Origin: Acidobacteriota bacterium
GTDB lineage: Bacteria > Acidobacteriota > Aminicenantia > Aminicenantales > Aminicenantaceae
Length of the DNA: 35,161 nucleotides
Reading direction: 5' to 3'
Assembly (NCBI GenBank): GCA_030669585.1
Contig: DAOVDI010000016.1
Location: 1 to 35,161, forward strand
Position 1 is the stretch's first letter. The number at the start of each line of letters is the position of its first letter. This document shows, piece by piece, positions 24,270-31,334 of the stretch. Under the pieces are notes generated by a model. The model ran no database searches, was not told where the DNA came from, and worked only from the letters and a program-made list of their open reading frames with translations. A program made the position numbers and the translations under genes.

Positions 24270-24977
24270 GTGTTTCCTTTGCAGAGTATTCAACAGGAAC
24301 TCAGAAAGTTGGGAAATAAAGAAATCGCGGTGCACTCACAGAAATTCTTCAAAACAGGAAAGGGAGAGTATGGAGAAGGGGATATTTTTTTAGGAGTTCG
24401 TGTTCCCGTCCTGAGAAAGATGGCAAAAAAATATAGGGACATCTCCAGTAGAGATGCCTTTCACTTGCTCCATTCTGCCTTTCATGAGGAAAGATTGTTA
24501 TCCCTCTTTCTTCTGGTGGAAATTTTCCGGAAAGCAAATGAGGAAGAAAGAAAGCGCATATTTTTAACCTATCTGGGGAGCGCAAAGTTTATAAATAATT
24601 GGGACCTTGTTGATTCTTCAGCTGAATATATTGTCGGAGCCTATCTTCGAAAGATTGATAAAATACCGATCTACAAACTTGCCCGTTCTAAAAGCCTTTG
24701 GGAACGAAGGATCTCTATCATATCGACCTGTCATTTCATTAAACACAACGAGTTTTTTGATACATTAAAGATCGCTGAGATCTTATTGCAGGATAAAGAA
24801 GATCTTATCCACAAGGCTGTTGGTTGGATGCTCAGAGAAGTCGGGAAGCGCAGTATTGAAGTTGAGGAACGATTTCTAAATAAATATTATAAAAATATGC
24901 CCCGCACTATGCTGCGGTATGCAATAGAAAAATTCCCGGAACCCCATAGAAAAAGGTATCTAAAAGGAATTATTTAA
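24270..24977 (+). CDS. alkD: AlkD-family DNA alkylation repair glycosylase
   Basis: HEAT-like-repeat DNA glycosylase that removes N3- and N7-alkylpurines without base flipping. The 235-aa product (GTG start, 3 nt after the tricorn 2 stop, AGGAAA upstream) keeps VPVLRKMAKKY near the N-terminus, NNWDLVD with W111 and D115, WERRISI with R147/R148, and HKAVGWMLREVGKR with W186. These match the Trp/Asp/Arg/Trp positions (W109, D113, R148, W187) of the characterised Bacillus cereus enzyme almost number for number, so activity is likely retained. Read-through transcription from tricorn 2 is probable. Its 3' end overlaps that of the convergent GH2 gene by 8 bp. Confidence 0.93.
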   Translation: MFPLQSIQQELRKLGNKEIAVHSQKFFKTGKGEYGEGDIFLGVRVPVLRKMAKKYRDISSRDAFHLLHSAFHEERLLSLFLLVEIFRKANEEERKRIFLTYLGSAKFINNWDLVDSSAEYIVGAYLRKIDKIPIYKLARSKSLWERRISIISTCHFIKHNEFFDTLKIAEILLQDKEDLIHKAVGWMLREVGKRSIEVEERFLNKYYKNMPRTMLRYAIEKFPEPHRKRYLKGII

Positions 24978-27021
24978 CATTCTTTAATTCGACCTTTTTC
25001 AATTCAAAACAACTGATCCGGCTTTTATTGCCGTCGGGCCAAAAGGCTGCAGCTTTCAATTCAACGCTTTTTGTGATCTTGAATGGTTCTTTATAAAGAA
25101 GGGATTTTTTGTCGGGCTTGCTGCCGTCAATGGTGTAGCGGATTTCTGCATCAGGTTTGAAACACTCAAGCTTCACACTGAAATCCTTGATGAAAATAAA
25201 AGTGTCACTGACAAGTTGGGGAGGCAAGTATCCTGCATTGGCCAGGGCTACGGTATCTGCGCCCATCTTGTTGACTGCACGATCATAGGTCAGAAGGCCG
25301 TTGTTTTCAGTCTCGATATCAGTGATCTGGGTGTATACGGCGGCACTGAGCCCTGGGCTTTGGACCATGGGAAGGAGATTCGCCATAAGATTTTCATAGC
25401 GCCTGACAAGGCCTTCAGGGTTTTGAAGCAGGTCGTATCCCCATCCTTCCTCCTTCCAGGTGTGGTCCGTGACATTGAACCCGAGCCCGCCGAATTCGCC
25501 CAGTACAGCCGCCCTTGTTTCCTCTGGATACGGGCATTTCGGGTCAGGATAGGAGTGGACATCATGTATATCGCTCACGCCCTGGTCGTGCCATCCGCTG
25601 GCGTGATTGACCAGTCTTGTGGGATCCATGTCTTTGATTTTTTCTGTGATCCTTGCTGAATCGTACTGTCCCCATCCTTCGTTAAAAGGAACCCACATAA
25701 TGATACTTGGATGGTTGAACCGGCCAAGGATAAGCCGTTCCAGCTCAAGTTCGAATTGGGCCTTTTCCTCGGCTGTACTGTTTTTTGCATTGGGCATGTC
25801 CTGCCAGACCAGAAGCCCAAGCCTGTCACACCAATAATACCAACGGTCAGGTTCGATCTTGACATGCTTGCGGACCATGTTGAACCCCATTTCCTTCATA
25901 ACTTCTATATCGTACCGCAGCGCAGTGTCAGTAGGGGCTGTGTACAGTCCGTCCGGCCAGAATCCCTGGTCAAGCGGACCGAGCTGGAAGATAAATTTAT
26001 TGTTCAGAAGCAGCCGTGTGATTCCCTTCTCATCTTTCCCAAGAGAGGTCTTCCGCATTGCGAAATAAGAATCGATCATGTCCAGAATTTTTCCCTCCTC
26101 ATCCAGAAGAGAGAGTTTAAAGTCATAAAGATAGGGGTCTTCGGGAGACCATAGTCTCGCGTCGGGGATGGAGAGGATTGTTTCCTCTCCGGGCAGGCCG
26201 GTGAAATCGGCTATAGAAGCGCCATCGGAAAAAGCTTCGCATTTAATGCGTTTCCCGTCTTTATGGCCTTCTATTTCCGCTTTCAGTCTGAGCCGGCCGC
26301 CATCTACATCAGGAAAAATCTTGATATCTTTAATATAAACATCTGAAACTGGCTCCAGCCAGACCGTCTGCCAGACCCCGCTAGTCGGGGTGTAAAATAT
26401 TCTCCGAGGATTTTTCTTCTGCTTTCCATGGGCCTGGCTGCCCTGATCGCTGGGGTCCCAGACTCCAACAATGATCTCGTGGTCTTTTTTGCCGGAAAGA
26501 GCGTCAGTGATATCGTAGCAGAACGCATCATATCCACCGCGATGGAGTCCCAGTTTATGGCCGTCAATAAAAACCTCGCTCTCCCAATCGATGGCTCCAA
26601 AGTGAAGAAGGATACGTTTCTTGTTCCATTTTGAGGGAATTTTAAATATGCGGCGGTACCAGATGCGTTCAGTTTCATCCACCCTTTTTCCTATACCGGA
26701 CAGGGCCGATTCAACCGGGTAGGGGACAAGGATCTTTGAAGAGAAATTCTCTGGAAGGCCGTTTTTCACGGGTGTTATTTCCAGTTCCCAGAGGCCGTTA
26801 AGGTTTTTCCAGTCGCGGCGTACCATCTGCGGTCTGGGGTACTCTGGAAGAGCGTTTTCAGGTGAAACATCTTTGGCCCAGCATGTCTTTAAAGGACTTT
26901 CTGCCATCCTCCAATCCAATGATCTTTTCCCGCATCCAAGGATTAAAAAGATAAGACACGTAATAAGTCCTACTGAAAGGCTGGATCTTACAGATGGGAA
27001 TGGGATGTTGTTCATAAACAT
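24970..27021 (-). CDS. GH2-family glycosidase, predicted lipoprotein, with C-terminal CHB-like domain
   Basis: Beta-galactosidase/glucuronidase/mannosidase-type enzyme, 683 aa, anchored by a lipobox (LILGC, C30) after a hydrophobic leader, so it sits outside the cytoplasm. Domains: sugar-binding jelly roll (~65-220, LHFGAIDWESEVFIDG), immunoglobulin-like (~225-325), TIM barrel (~340-590) with acid/base E448 in WVPFNEGWGQ and nucleophile E509 in VLGEFGG, and a C-terminal segment IRYTIDGSKPDKKSLLYK resembling the chitobiase/hexosaminidase C-terminal (CHB) fold. ATG 27021 follows AGGAGG at good spacing. It stands alone on this strand, convergent with alkD and divergent from cbiM. Sugar specificity is not predictable. 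Confidence 0.92.
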   Translation of the reverse strand: MFMNNIPFPSVRSSLSVGLITCLIFLILGCGKRSLDWRMAESPLKTCWAKDVSPENALPEYPRPQMVRRDWKNLNGLWELEITPVKNGLPENFSSKILVPYPVESALSGIGKRVDETERIWYRRIFKIPSKWNKKRILLHFGAIDWESEVFIDGHKLGLHRGGYDAFCYDITDALSGKKDHEIIVGVWDPSDQGSQAHGKQKKNPRRIFYTPTSGVWQTVWLEPVSDVYIKDIKIFPDVDGGRLRLKAEIEGHKDGKRIKCEAFSDGASIADFTGLPGEETILSIPDARLWSPEDPYLYDFKLSLLDEEGKILDMIDSYFAMRKTSLGKDEKGITRLLLNNKFIFQLGPLDQGFWPDGLYTAPTDTALRYDIEVMKEMGFNMVRKHVKIEPDRWYYWCDRLGLLVWQDMPNAKNSTAEEKAQFELELERLILGRFNHPSIIMWVPFNEGWGQYDSARITEKIKDMDPTRLVNHASGWHDQGVSDIHDVHSYPDPKCPYPEETRAAVLGEFGGLGFNVTDHTWKEEGWGYDLLQNPEGLVRRYENLMANLLPMVQSPGLSAAVYTQITDIETENNGLLTYDRAVNKMGADTVALANAGYLPPQLVSDTFIFIKDFSVKLECFKPDAEIRYTIDGSKPDKKSLLYKEPFKITKSVELKAAAFWPDGNKSRISCFELKKVELKNVK

Positions 27022-27167
27022 TTTTATCCTCCTAAAAACTTGACTCGTGAATGATCCAGGGTAGGATCATAATGAAAAATATACCAGAGGCAGCAGGGCA
27101 GGTCAATCTAAGCCATGTAGTGAAGTGTTTCCCATTAGAGCAAGGCGGTAGCACTATTTTTAAAATG

Positions 27168-27196
27168 TTGACACCGTCAGGCGTCTGTGTTATTTT
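27168..27196 (+). promoter_or_regulatory. Candidate sigma70 promoter for the cobalt/nickel uptake operon
   Basis: A perfect TTGACA, 17 bp, then TATTTT lies 40 bp before ATG 27237 in the divergent gap with the GH2 gene. This is the best promoter match in the window. I looked in this leader for cobalamin riboswitch conserved elements and for a NikR-type palindrome and saw neither. Confidence 0.55.
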
Positions 27197-27236
27197 TTGA
27201 TTTCTTCTTTGAACTGATTTCAGCGGAAAGTTAAAA

Positions 27237-27815
27237 ATGCACATAGCTGATGGGATCATCGCAACTGAAATAGCCATTGCTGCCGATGTGTTTTCAGCCG
27301 GGGTGCTTTTTATTTTCGGGAAAAAAATACCGACAGATGATGTCCCAAAGATGGGGCTTATGGCGGCTGCTCTGTTCGTTATATCCCTGGTCCACTTTCC
27401 TATTGCGGGAACATCCATGCATCTGGGTCTTTTCGGGCTTGCCGGCATACTTCTGGGATGGGGGGCCTTTCCTGTTATTTTTATAGCTCTTCTTTTTCAG
27501 TCTCTTATTTTTCAGCACGGAGGACTGATGTCTCTCGGATTAAACGCTGTAAACATGGGGGCAGGAGCTGTGGCAGGCTATCTGATCTGGAAAATGTGCG
27601 GATTTCCGGAAAAAGTCCGGGCTTTTCTTGCTGGTTTTTTTGGCATATTGATTGCAGCCTTTCTCATGGCGCTTGAATTTCAGCTTTCCGGATATGGAAA
27701 AGGGATATTTTATATTCTTTACGCCTATGTTCTGGTGGCAGGCATTGAGGGAGTCTTAACAGCGAGTGTTATTGGTTTTTTTCGCCGGGTCGATCCGGCT
27801 ATCTTTAAGAAGTGA
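27237..27815 (+). CDS. cbiM: ECF-type cobalt/nickel transporter, substrate-binding membrane subunit CbiM
   Basis: The S component that captures Co2+ or Ni2+. The 192-aa polytopic membrane protein starts MHIADG, the invariant Met-His N-terminus whose amino group and His2 bind the metal, and has the conserved LVHFPIAGTSMHLG (~51-64) with further ligand-region histidines. GGLMSLGLNAVNMG is the central helix motif. The start is fixed by the MHI motif. It heads a four-gene operon in which the usual small CbiN is missing and a CbiL/NikL-like protein follows at 7 nt. Co versus Ni cannot be settled from this sequence. Confidence 0.93.
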   Translation: MHIADGIIATEIAIAADVFSAGVLFIFGKKIPTDDVPKMGLMAAALFVISLVHFPIAGTSMHLGLFGLAGILLGWGAFPVIFIALLFQSLIFQHGGLMSLGLNAVNMGAGAVAGYLIWKMCGFPEKVRAFLAGFFGILIAAFLMALEFQLSGYGKGIFYILYAYVLVAGIEGVLTASVIGFFRRVDPAIFKK

Positions 27816-27822
27816 GTTAACT

Positions 27823-28302
27823 ATGAAAAAAACAGTTTTATTTTATGTATTAATGGGAATGACAGTGTTGGCTTTTGCCCATGGTGTCAATGTGGATGTC
27901 AGCCAACAGTCTCCTTTTATTGTAGTCAGAGCCGCTTACAGCGGAGGAATTGTTCTTTCTGGCGCTCTTGTGAGGATAGAACGCCCCGGGGAAGATAAAA
28001 AGGAATTCCAGAGCGGCCGAATGGACATTTCAGGATGCTTCGTTTTTAAACCCGATAAACCTGGAGAGTGGGTTATTGTCATCGATGATGAAAAGGGACA
28101 CAGAAAGAAAGCGATGGTCTCTTTGGATGAGGTATTTTTCAGCCCCTCTCCTAAAGAGCAGCCTGTAGTCCCGGAACCGGAAATTATTGAAAAAAAAGTC
28201 CCTTTTGTCCCTCTCTACATGAAAGTCTTGCTCGGCCTGGCGTTTATCCTGGGTATTACCGGACTTTTCTACGGCGTAAAAGCAAGAAGTGGAAAAAAGT
28301 GA
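27823..28302 (+). CDS. CbiL/NikL-like single-span accessory protein of the Co/Ni transporter
   Basis: The 159-aa protein begins at ATG 27823, 7 nt after cbiM; the longer track version would overlap cbiM. A signal peptide ends AFA|HGVNVDV, so the predicted mature protein starts with His, a position able to coordinate metal through the N-terminal amine. Residues ~25-105 look like a small beta-sandwich (GALVRIERPG, GCFVFKPDKPGEWVIVI) resembling the DUF4198/NikL type of periplasmic domain. A Pro-rich linker and one C-terminal helix (~128-150) anchor it outside the inner membrane. It occupies the place of CbiN in the operon and may deliver metal to CbiM. The family assignment rests on pattern and context. 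Confidence 0.75.
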   Translation: MKKTVLFYVLMGMTVLAFAHGVNVDVSQQSPFIVVRAAYSGGIVLSGALVRIERPGEDKKEFQSGRMDISGCFVFKPDKPGEWVIVIDDEKGHRKKAMVSLDEVFFSPSPKEQPVVPEPEIIEKKVPFVPLYMKVLLGLAFILGITGLFYGVKARSGKK

Positions 28303-28317
28303 GACTCCTATCCCATG

Positions 28318-28344
28318 GTCATTCCCATGAATATAGGAATCCAG
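28318..28344 (+). repeat. Degenerate copy of the CGTCATTCCC palindromic repeat inside the cbi operon
   Basis: GTCATTCCCATGAATATAGGAATCCAG keeps both ends of the repeat seen at 4081, 30432 and 30489, but the inner arms have decayed. It fills the 64-bp gap between the CbiL-like gene and cbiQ, the only sizeable gap in this operon. Confidence 0.7.
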
Positions 28345-28366
28345 ATATAAGAAATATATTTGTAAT

Positions 28367-29116
28367 ATGAAGCATGATTACCTGGATAAATACAGCGGAT
28401 TGGATTCCGTCCTCCGCCGGCTTGACCCCCGGACAAAGATCTTTGCCTTCTTTTCGGCAATAGTTATTATTGTCTCCGAGCCAAAGGGAGAGCTTTTTCC
28501 ATTTATTTTTTATTCTGTGGCGCTTGGTTCGTTGATCATGGCGGGGAGGATTCCCCTGAAGTTTGTCTTGAGCCGCTGTTTGATCGCTTCCCCCTTTATC
28601 CTGATGGCTGCTTTGCTTCTCCCTCTTTCCTTGCTTTTCAGCGGTCCAATAAAGTCAGATGTCTTTTCCGTTAATATGGCTGCCCTTTCCGGATCGATCC
28701 TCCTGAAAGCTTATTCCGCGCTGATTCTTGTTGTTCTGTTGACTTCGACAGATAAATTCCACAGGCTGTTAAAGGGATTACGAAGCCTGGGAATGCCTTC
28801 TGTTTTAGGTGCGATGTCGGCCTTGATGTATCGTTATATATTTATCCTCAATGATGAAAGGCTCCGGACCAACAGGGCGAGAGAAAGCCGGACTCCAGGC
28901 CGGTTGAAGATCAGCCGGTTCAAGGTCCTAGGCCATCAGGCGGCCATGATTTTTCTGCGGAGCTGGGACCGTGCCCATACCGTGTACCAATCCATGTTAT
29001 CCAGGGGATTTGACGGAAGTTTTCCAGAATTTGAAGGACTGGCTTTCCATCGGCGTGATCTTGTGTTTATAATTGGATTTTTTATTATTATGAGTGTAAT
29101 CCGGATCTATGCCTGA
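28367..29116 (+). CDS. cbiQ: ECF transporter transmembrane (T) component CbiQ
   Basis: The 249-aa polytopic membrane protein couples ATP hydrolysis by CbiO to CbiM. It begins with the family opening LDSVLRRLDPRTKIFAFF, has several hydrophobic helices (~25-45, 48-65, 75-95, 110-130 and one at the C-terminus), and carries MLSRGFDGSFPEF (~207-219), the A-R-G coupling-helix motif that contacts the ATPase. The ribosome binding site is weak. The stop overlaps the cbiO start by 8 bp, so the two are probably coupled. Confidence 0.92.
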   Translation: MKHDYLDKYSGLDSVLRRLDPRTKIFAFFSAIVIIVSEPKGELFPFIFYSVALGSLIMAGRIPLKFVLSRCLIASPFILMAALLLPLSLLFSGPIKSDVFSVNMAALSGSILLKAYSALILVVLLTSTDKFHRLLKGLRSLGMPSVLGAMSALMYRYIFILNDERLRTNRARESRTPGRLKISRFKVLGHQAAMIFLRSWDRAHTVYQSMLSRGFDGSFPEFEGLAFHRRDLVFIIGFFIIMSVIRIYA

Positions 29117-29867
29117 ACCAAAAAATTGCCCTTTTTCCGTAGTTTTAGAAAATGTGACATTCGCCTATGGCGAGAATTCTGCTCTTAAAAGCGTTTCCCT
29201 TGAGGTCAGAAAACAGGAACGTTTTGGTATCATCGGTCCGTCCGGGGCCGGAAAGTCCACTCTGCTTCTTCACTTGAACGGATTATTGCGGGGAGAAGGC
29301 AGGGTTATAATTGAAGGCCTGGAACTGAGAAAGGAGACCCTTGCAGAGGTCCGGAAGCGGGTCGGACTTGTGTTCCAGAATCCAGATGACCAACTTTTTA
29401 ATCCTACGGTCGAGGAGGATATCGCTTTCGGCCTCTTGAATATGGAAATTAATAAAGAAAAAATACGCATCATGATCAAAGATACTCTTCGCCTGATGAA
29501 TCTCGAGGGATTTGAAGGCAGGACTTCTCATCATCTTTCTTTCGGCGAAAGAAAGCGCGTTGCCCTGGCTACGGTCCTGGCGATGCAGCCCGATGTGATC
29601 GCTTTTGATGAGCCCTTTTCAAACCTGGACCCGGCGACTATCAAGCAGTTTATTAAAACAATTAAAAATCTGGATGCCACGGTATTGATCGTTTCACAGC
29701 AGATCCTTCCTGTTCTGGCATGCTGTGACCGGATCGCTGTCATGAATGAAGGAACCATTCTGAAAGTGGGAAGCCCGGACGAAATAATGGCTGATAAAGC
29801 GCTGCTTGAAAAATGCAGGCTGGATGTTTCTTTTTATGCAGATATATTCAAAAACCATTTAAGCTGA
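29109..29867 (+). CDS. cbiO: ECF transporter ATPase CbiO, switch histidine replaced
   Basis: The 252-aa ABC ATPase energises the Co/Ni transporter. Walker A is GPSGAGKST (43-51), the Q-loop is FQNPDDQLF, the signature is LSFGERKRV (the CbiO-type variant), Walker B is VIAFDEP and the D-loop is SNLDP. The position after the sixth strand that normally reads THD reads SQQ (S196-Q197-Q198), so the switch histidine is Gln. A single ATPase gene in the operon implies a homodimer, in which both sites would lack the His. The ATG start lies inside the end of cbiQ. Its 3' side opens into the long repeat region, with a T-run-flanked inverted repeat 16 bp downstream that may end the transcript. Confidence 0.93.
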   Translation: MPEPKNCPFSVVLENVTFAYGENSALKSVSLEVRKQERFGIIGPSGAGKSTLLLHLNGLLRGEGRVIIEGLELRKETLAEVRKRVGLVFQNPDDQLFNPTVEEDIAFGLLNMEINKEKIRIMIKDTLRLMNLEGFEGRTSHHLSFGERKRVALATVLAMQPDVIAFDEPFSNLDPATIKQFIKTIKNLDATVLIVSQQILPVLACCDRIAVMNEGTILKVGSPDEIMADKALLEKCRLDVSFYADIFKNHLS

Positions 29868-29882
29868 ATTATTTATAAAAAT

Positions 29883-29946
29883 TTGCGATACGTTTAAACA
29901 GCAATACAACCATATGAAGATTCTTATTTATGTATCGCAACTTTTT
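29883..29946 (+). terminator. Inverted repeat with T-run after cbiO (possible terminator, element copy 1)
   Basis: TTGCGATAC (29883-29891) pairs perfectly with GTATCGCAA (29932-29940) across a 40-nt loop, and CTTTTT follows immediately. The loop is long for a classical intrinsic terminator, but the site lies right after the cbi operon. A structurally equivalent repeat with different arm sequence is at 30092-30205. Confidence 0.4.
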
Positions 29947-30096
29947 ACCCTTCGGGCGAGCCGATCTCACCGCAGTGGCTTCGTCGTGTTCTGTTCGCAG
30001 TATATAAATACAGCTTCACGAACCACTCCTTGCAGCTACGGCAATCTCGACCCGTAAATAATCCAGACTCTATGAATTATTCATAAAAAATGGCCG
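29941..30096 (+). repeat. Long intergenic direct repeat, copy 1
   Basis: Begins TTTTTACCCTTCGGGCGAGC and shares about 75 of its first 80 positions with 30200-30279. The similarity weakens in the middle and returns in the tail (CGACCCGT, then GAATTATT-ATAAAAAATG). No open frame is conserved between copies. Confidence 0.9.
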
Positions 30097-30205
30097 ATTC
30101 ACATATTTATTTTGGATGGTCATAGCTTTCAATAAAGGATTTTGCCAGGGATAAATTGGGTGCTGAATATCATAGATCGTTGATAAAAAATCATCGGCCT
30201 TTTTT
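30092..30205 (+). repeat. Inverted repeat with T-run, element copy 2
   Basis: GGCCGAT (30092-30098) pairs with ATCGGCC (30193-30199) and TTTTTT follows, just as for the arms at 29883/29932. Three of the seven core pairs differ from that stem and all three are compensated, while the enclosed sequences (40 and 94 nt) are unrelated. Confidence 0.65.
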
Positions 30206-30344
30206 ACCCTTCGGGCGAGCCGATCTCACCGCAGTGGCTTCGTCGTGTTCCGTTCGCAGTATATGAATACGGCTTCATACGCCACGCCTCGCATATCGAC
30301 CCGTGAATAAAGCATACTCTGAATTATTGATAAAAAATGCCGAT
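30200..30344 (+). repeat. Long intergenic direct repeat, copy 2
   Basis: Second copy of the TTTTTACCCTTCGGGCGAGC element. It ends with CCCGTGAATAA, GAATTATTGATAAAAAATGCCGATACG, the same tail as copy 1 (GAATTATTCATAAAAAATGGCCGAT). Its tail matches the 45-bp repeats at 3967 and 17390 in part. Confidence 0.9.
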
Positions 30345-30431
30345 ACGTTGAAAAAAAGGGTTCAAGGATTCAAGTGCTTTTTTTTCTAACAACTTAGTGC
30401 TTTGAACATCCTCTCAACCCTTCCTATCTCC

Positions 30432-30516
30432 TCGTCATTCCCGTGGAAACGGGAATCCAGTCTATTTTCTTTATTTTCATATCTTATCCTGGTTTCCCGC
30501 TTTCGCGGGAATGACG
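30432..30516. repeat. REPIN-like pair of inverted palindromic repeats
   Basis: A CGTCATTCCCG...CGGGAATCCAG unit (30432-30460) and its reverse complement (30489-30516) flank 28 bp of T-rich sequence, so the 85-bp whole can fold into one long hairpin as well as two small ones. This matches the layout of REPINs, which are mobilised in trans by RAYT transposases. None is encoded in the window. Confidence 0.75.
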
Positions 30517-30524
30517 TAAATTAA

Positions 30525-30664
30525 ATGACTTTGGGCTAAGCTGCTTCTAGCCTTGGGCTCTTCTTTTTTGGCCTCTTATTCTTTCACTCGAACCCTAGAA
30601 TCCTCGAATCCTTGAATCCTTAAATTTTGATGACTTTGGGCTAAGCTGCTTCTAGCCTTGGGCT
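30525..30664 (+). repeat. Two perfect 35-bp direct repeats with internal hairpin
   Basis: The 35-bp string starting ATGACTTTGGGCTAAGC occurs at 30525-30559 and 30630-30664 without a mismatch. Each copy contains GGCTA...TAGCC, a 5-bp stem. The 70 bp between them hold variants of TCGAATCC and TTGAATCC. Perfect identity suggests recent duplication or gene-conversion-like maintenance. Confidence 0.85.
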
Positions 30665-30670
30665 TTCTCC

Positions 30671-30791
30671 GACTTCGACGACTTCAATGGACTTCAACGG
30701 ACTTCGATTGACTTTTTTTCTTTGGCCTTTGGCCCTTGGCCTTCTTCGACTTCAATAGACTTCAATAGACTTCTATAGACTTTTATAGACT
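30671..30791 (+). repeat. Two 10-bp-period GACTTCAATA arrays
   Basis: Array one (30671-30717) has about five units such as GACTTCAATG and GACTTCAACG; array two (30748-30791) has four units and a partial (GACTTCAATA, GACTTCAATA, GACTTCTATA, GACTTTTATA). They are separated by TTTGGCCTTTGGCCCTTGGCC. The same unit and spacer occur at 4133-4200. Confidence 0.85.
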
Positions 30792-30811
30792 GTTTTTCCA
30801 GTGCTTATTTA

Positions 30812-31330
30812 TCAGGTATTATCTAATGCTTCCAACTCGATCAGGACTTTCTCCGGGTCCACAAGATCTCCATTTTTTACCAGGATCTTTTTTACCACTG
30901 CCTCAACACCAGCCTTGATCTCGTTTTCCATCTTCATGGCTTCCACAATAGCCAGAGTCTGATTCTTCCGCACTTGCTGCCCTTTTTCAACATTGATCTG
31001 TATGATTTTTCCAGGCATGGGCGCTTTAACGATCAGCATATCCTCCAGTGAACGGTCCTCTCCTCTGGTAAATGCCTCGTCATCATCTCCTGAGGATCCC
31101 AGGAACACAAAGTGACGCCCGTTGCAGCAACTGTAGTATTTCTCTCCATCCTTCGTCAGATAGATCCTGTGTGAAACGCCCTCGATCAAAATAGAGAACA
31201 CATTCGGAGAAATCGTACGGATGTCCACTTCAACGGCTTCTCCGTCTTTTTGAGTGTAATAATAAAGGCCGTCCTTTTTTTCCAGAAAGACCGTAACAGG
31301 TTTATTCTCGATCAAAAAAGTGAATTCCAT
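30812..31330 (-). CDS. Biotin carboxyl carrier protein of an acyl-CoA carboxylase
   Basis: Carries biotin between the carboxylase and carboxyltransferase sites. The 172-aa protein has a C-terminal biotinyl domain (~98-168) with APMPGKI and VEAMKMENEI, where K133 is the biotinylated lysine. The N-terminal ~80 residues (EFTFLIENKPVTVFLEKKDG) look like the small beta domain that joins BC and BCCP in fused alpha subunits. This suggests it is the separated tail of a LiuD/MccA-type alpha subunit rather than a fatty-acid AccB. It starts 4 nt after the BC stop, with GAGGATGA as ribosome binding site. It is the last gene of the operon. Confidence 0.93.
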   Translation of the reverse strand: MEFTFLIENKPVTVFLEKKDGLYYYTQKDGEAVEVDIRTISPNVFSILIEGVSHRIYLTKDGEKYYSCCNGRHFVFLGSSGDDDEAFTRGEDRSLEDMLIVKAPMPGKIIQINVEKGQQVRKNQTLAIVEAMKMENEIKAGVEAVVKKILVKNGDLVDPEKVLIELEALDNT

Positions 31331-31334
31331 CAGA

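Larger units (their letters stand above)
29868..30811. other. 944-bp gene-free repeat cluster between cbiO and the carboxylase operon
   Basis: No plausible gene is present on either strand. From left to right it holds a pair of long direct repeats with flanking inverted repeats (29868-30350), a purine-rich and T-rich spacer, a pair of inverted palindromes (30432-30516), two perfect 35-bp direct repeats, strings of TCGAATCCTTGAATCC type, and two 10-bp-period arrays ending 20 bp before the BCCP stop. It separates two convergent operons. The mosaic shares its motifs with 4044-4216. Confidence 0.85.

Noticed and set aside
24270-27021. Overlap of alkD and GH2 3' ends as a sign of an error
   Set aside because: An 8-bp convergent overlap is normal in compact genomes and both proteins end where their families do.
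27022-27236. Possible cobalamin riboswitch before cbiM
   Set aside because: The conserved B12-box pattern (GCCACTG) and other core strings are not present; only a good promoter is visible.
29941-30344. Small protein genes in the long direct repeats
   Set aside because: Neither copy keeps a shared open frame and the differences are not spaced like codon changes; the sequence behaves as non-coding.
30671-30791. CRISPR array
   Set aside because: Units are 10 bp and back-to-back with no unique spacers of 25-40 bp, and no cas genes are in the window.
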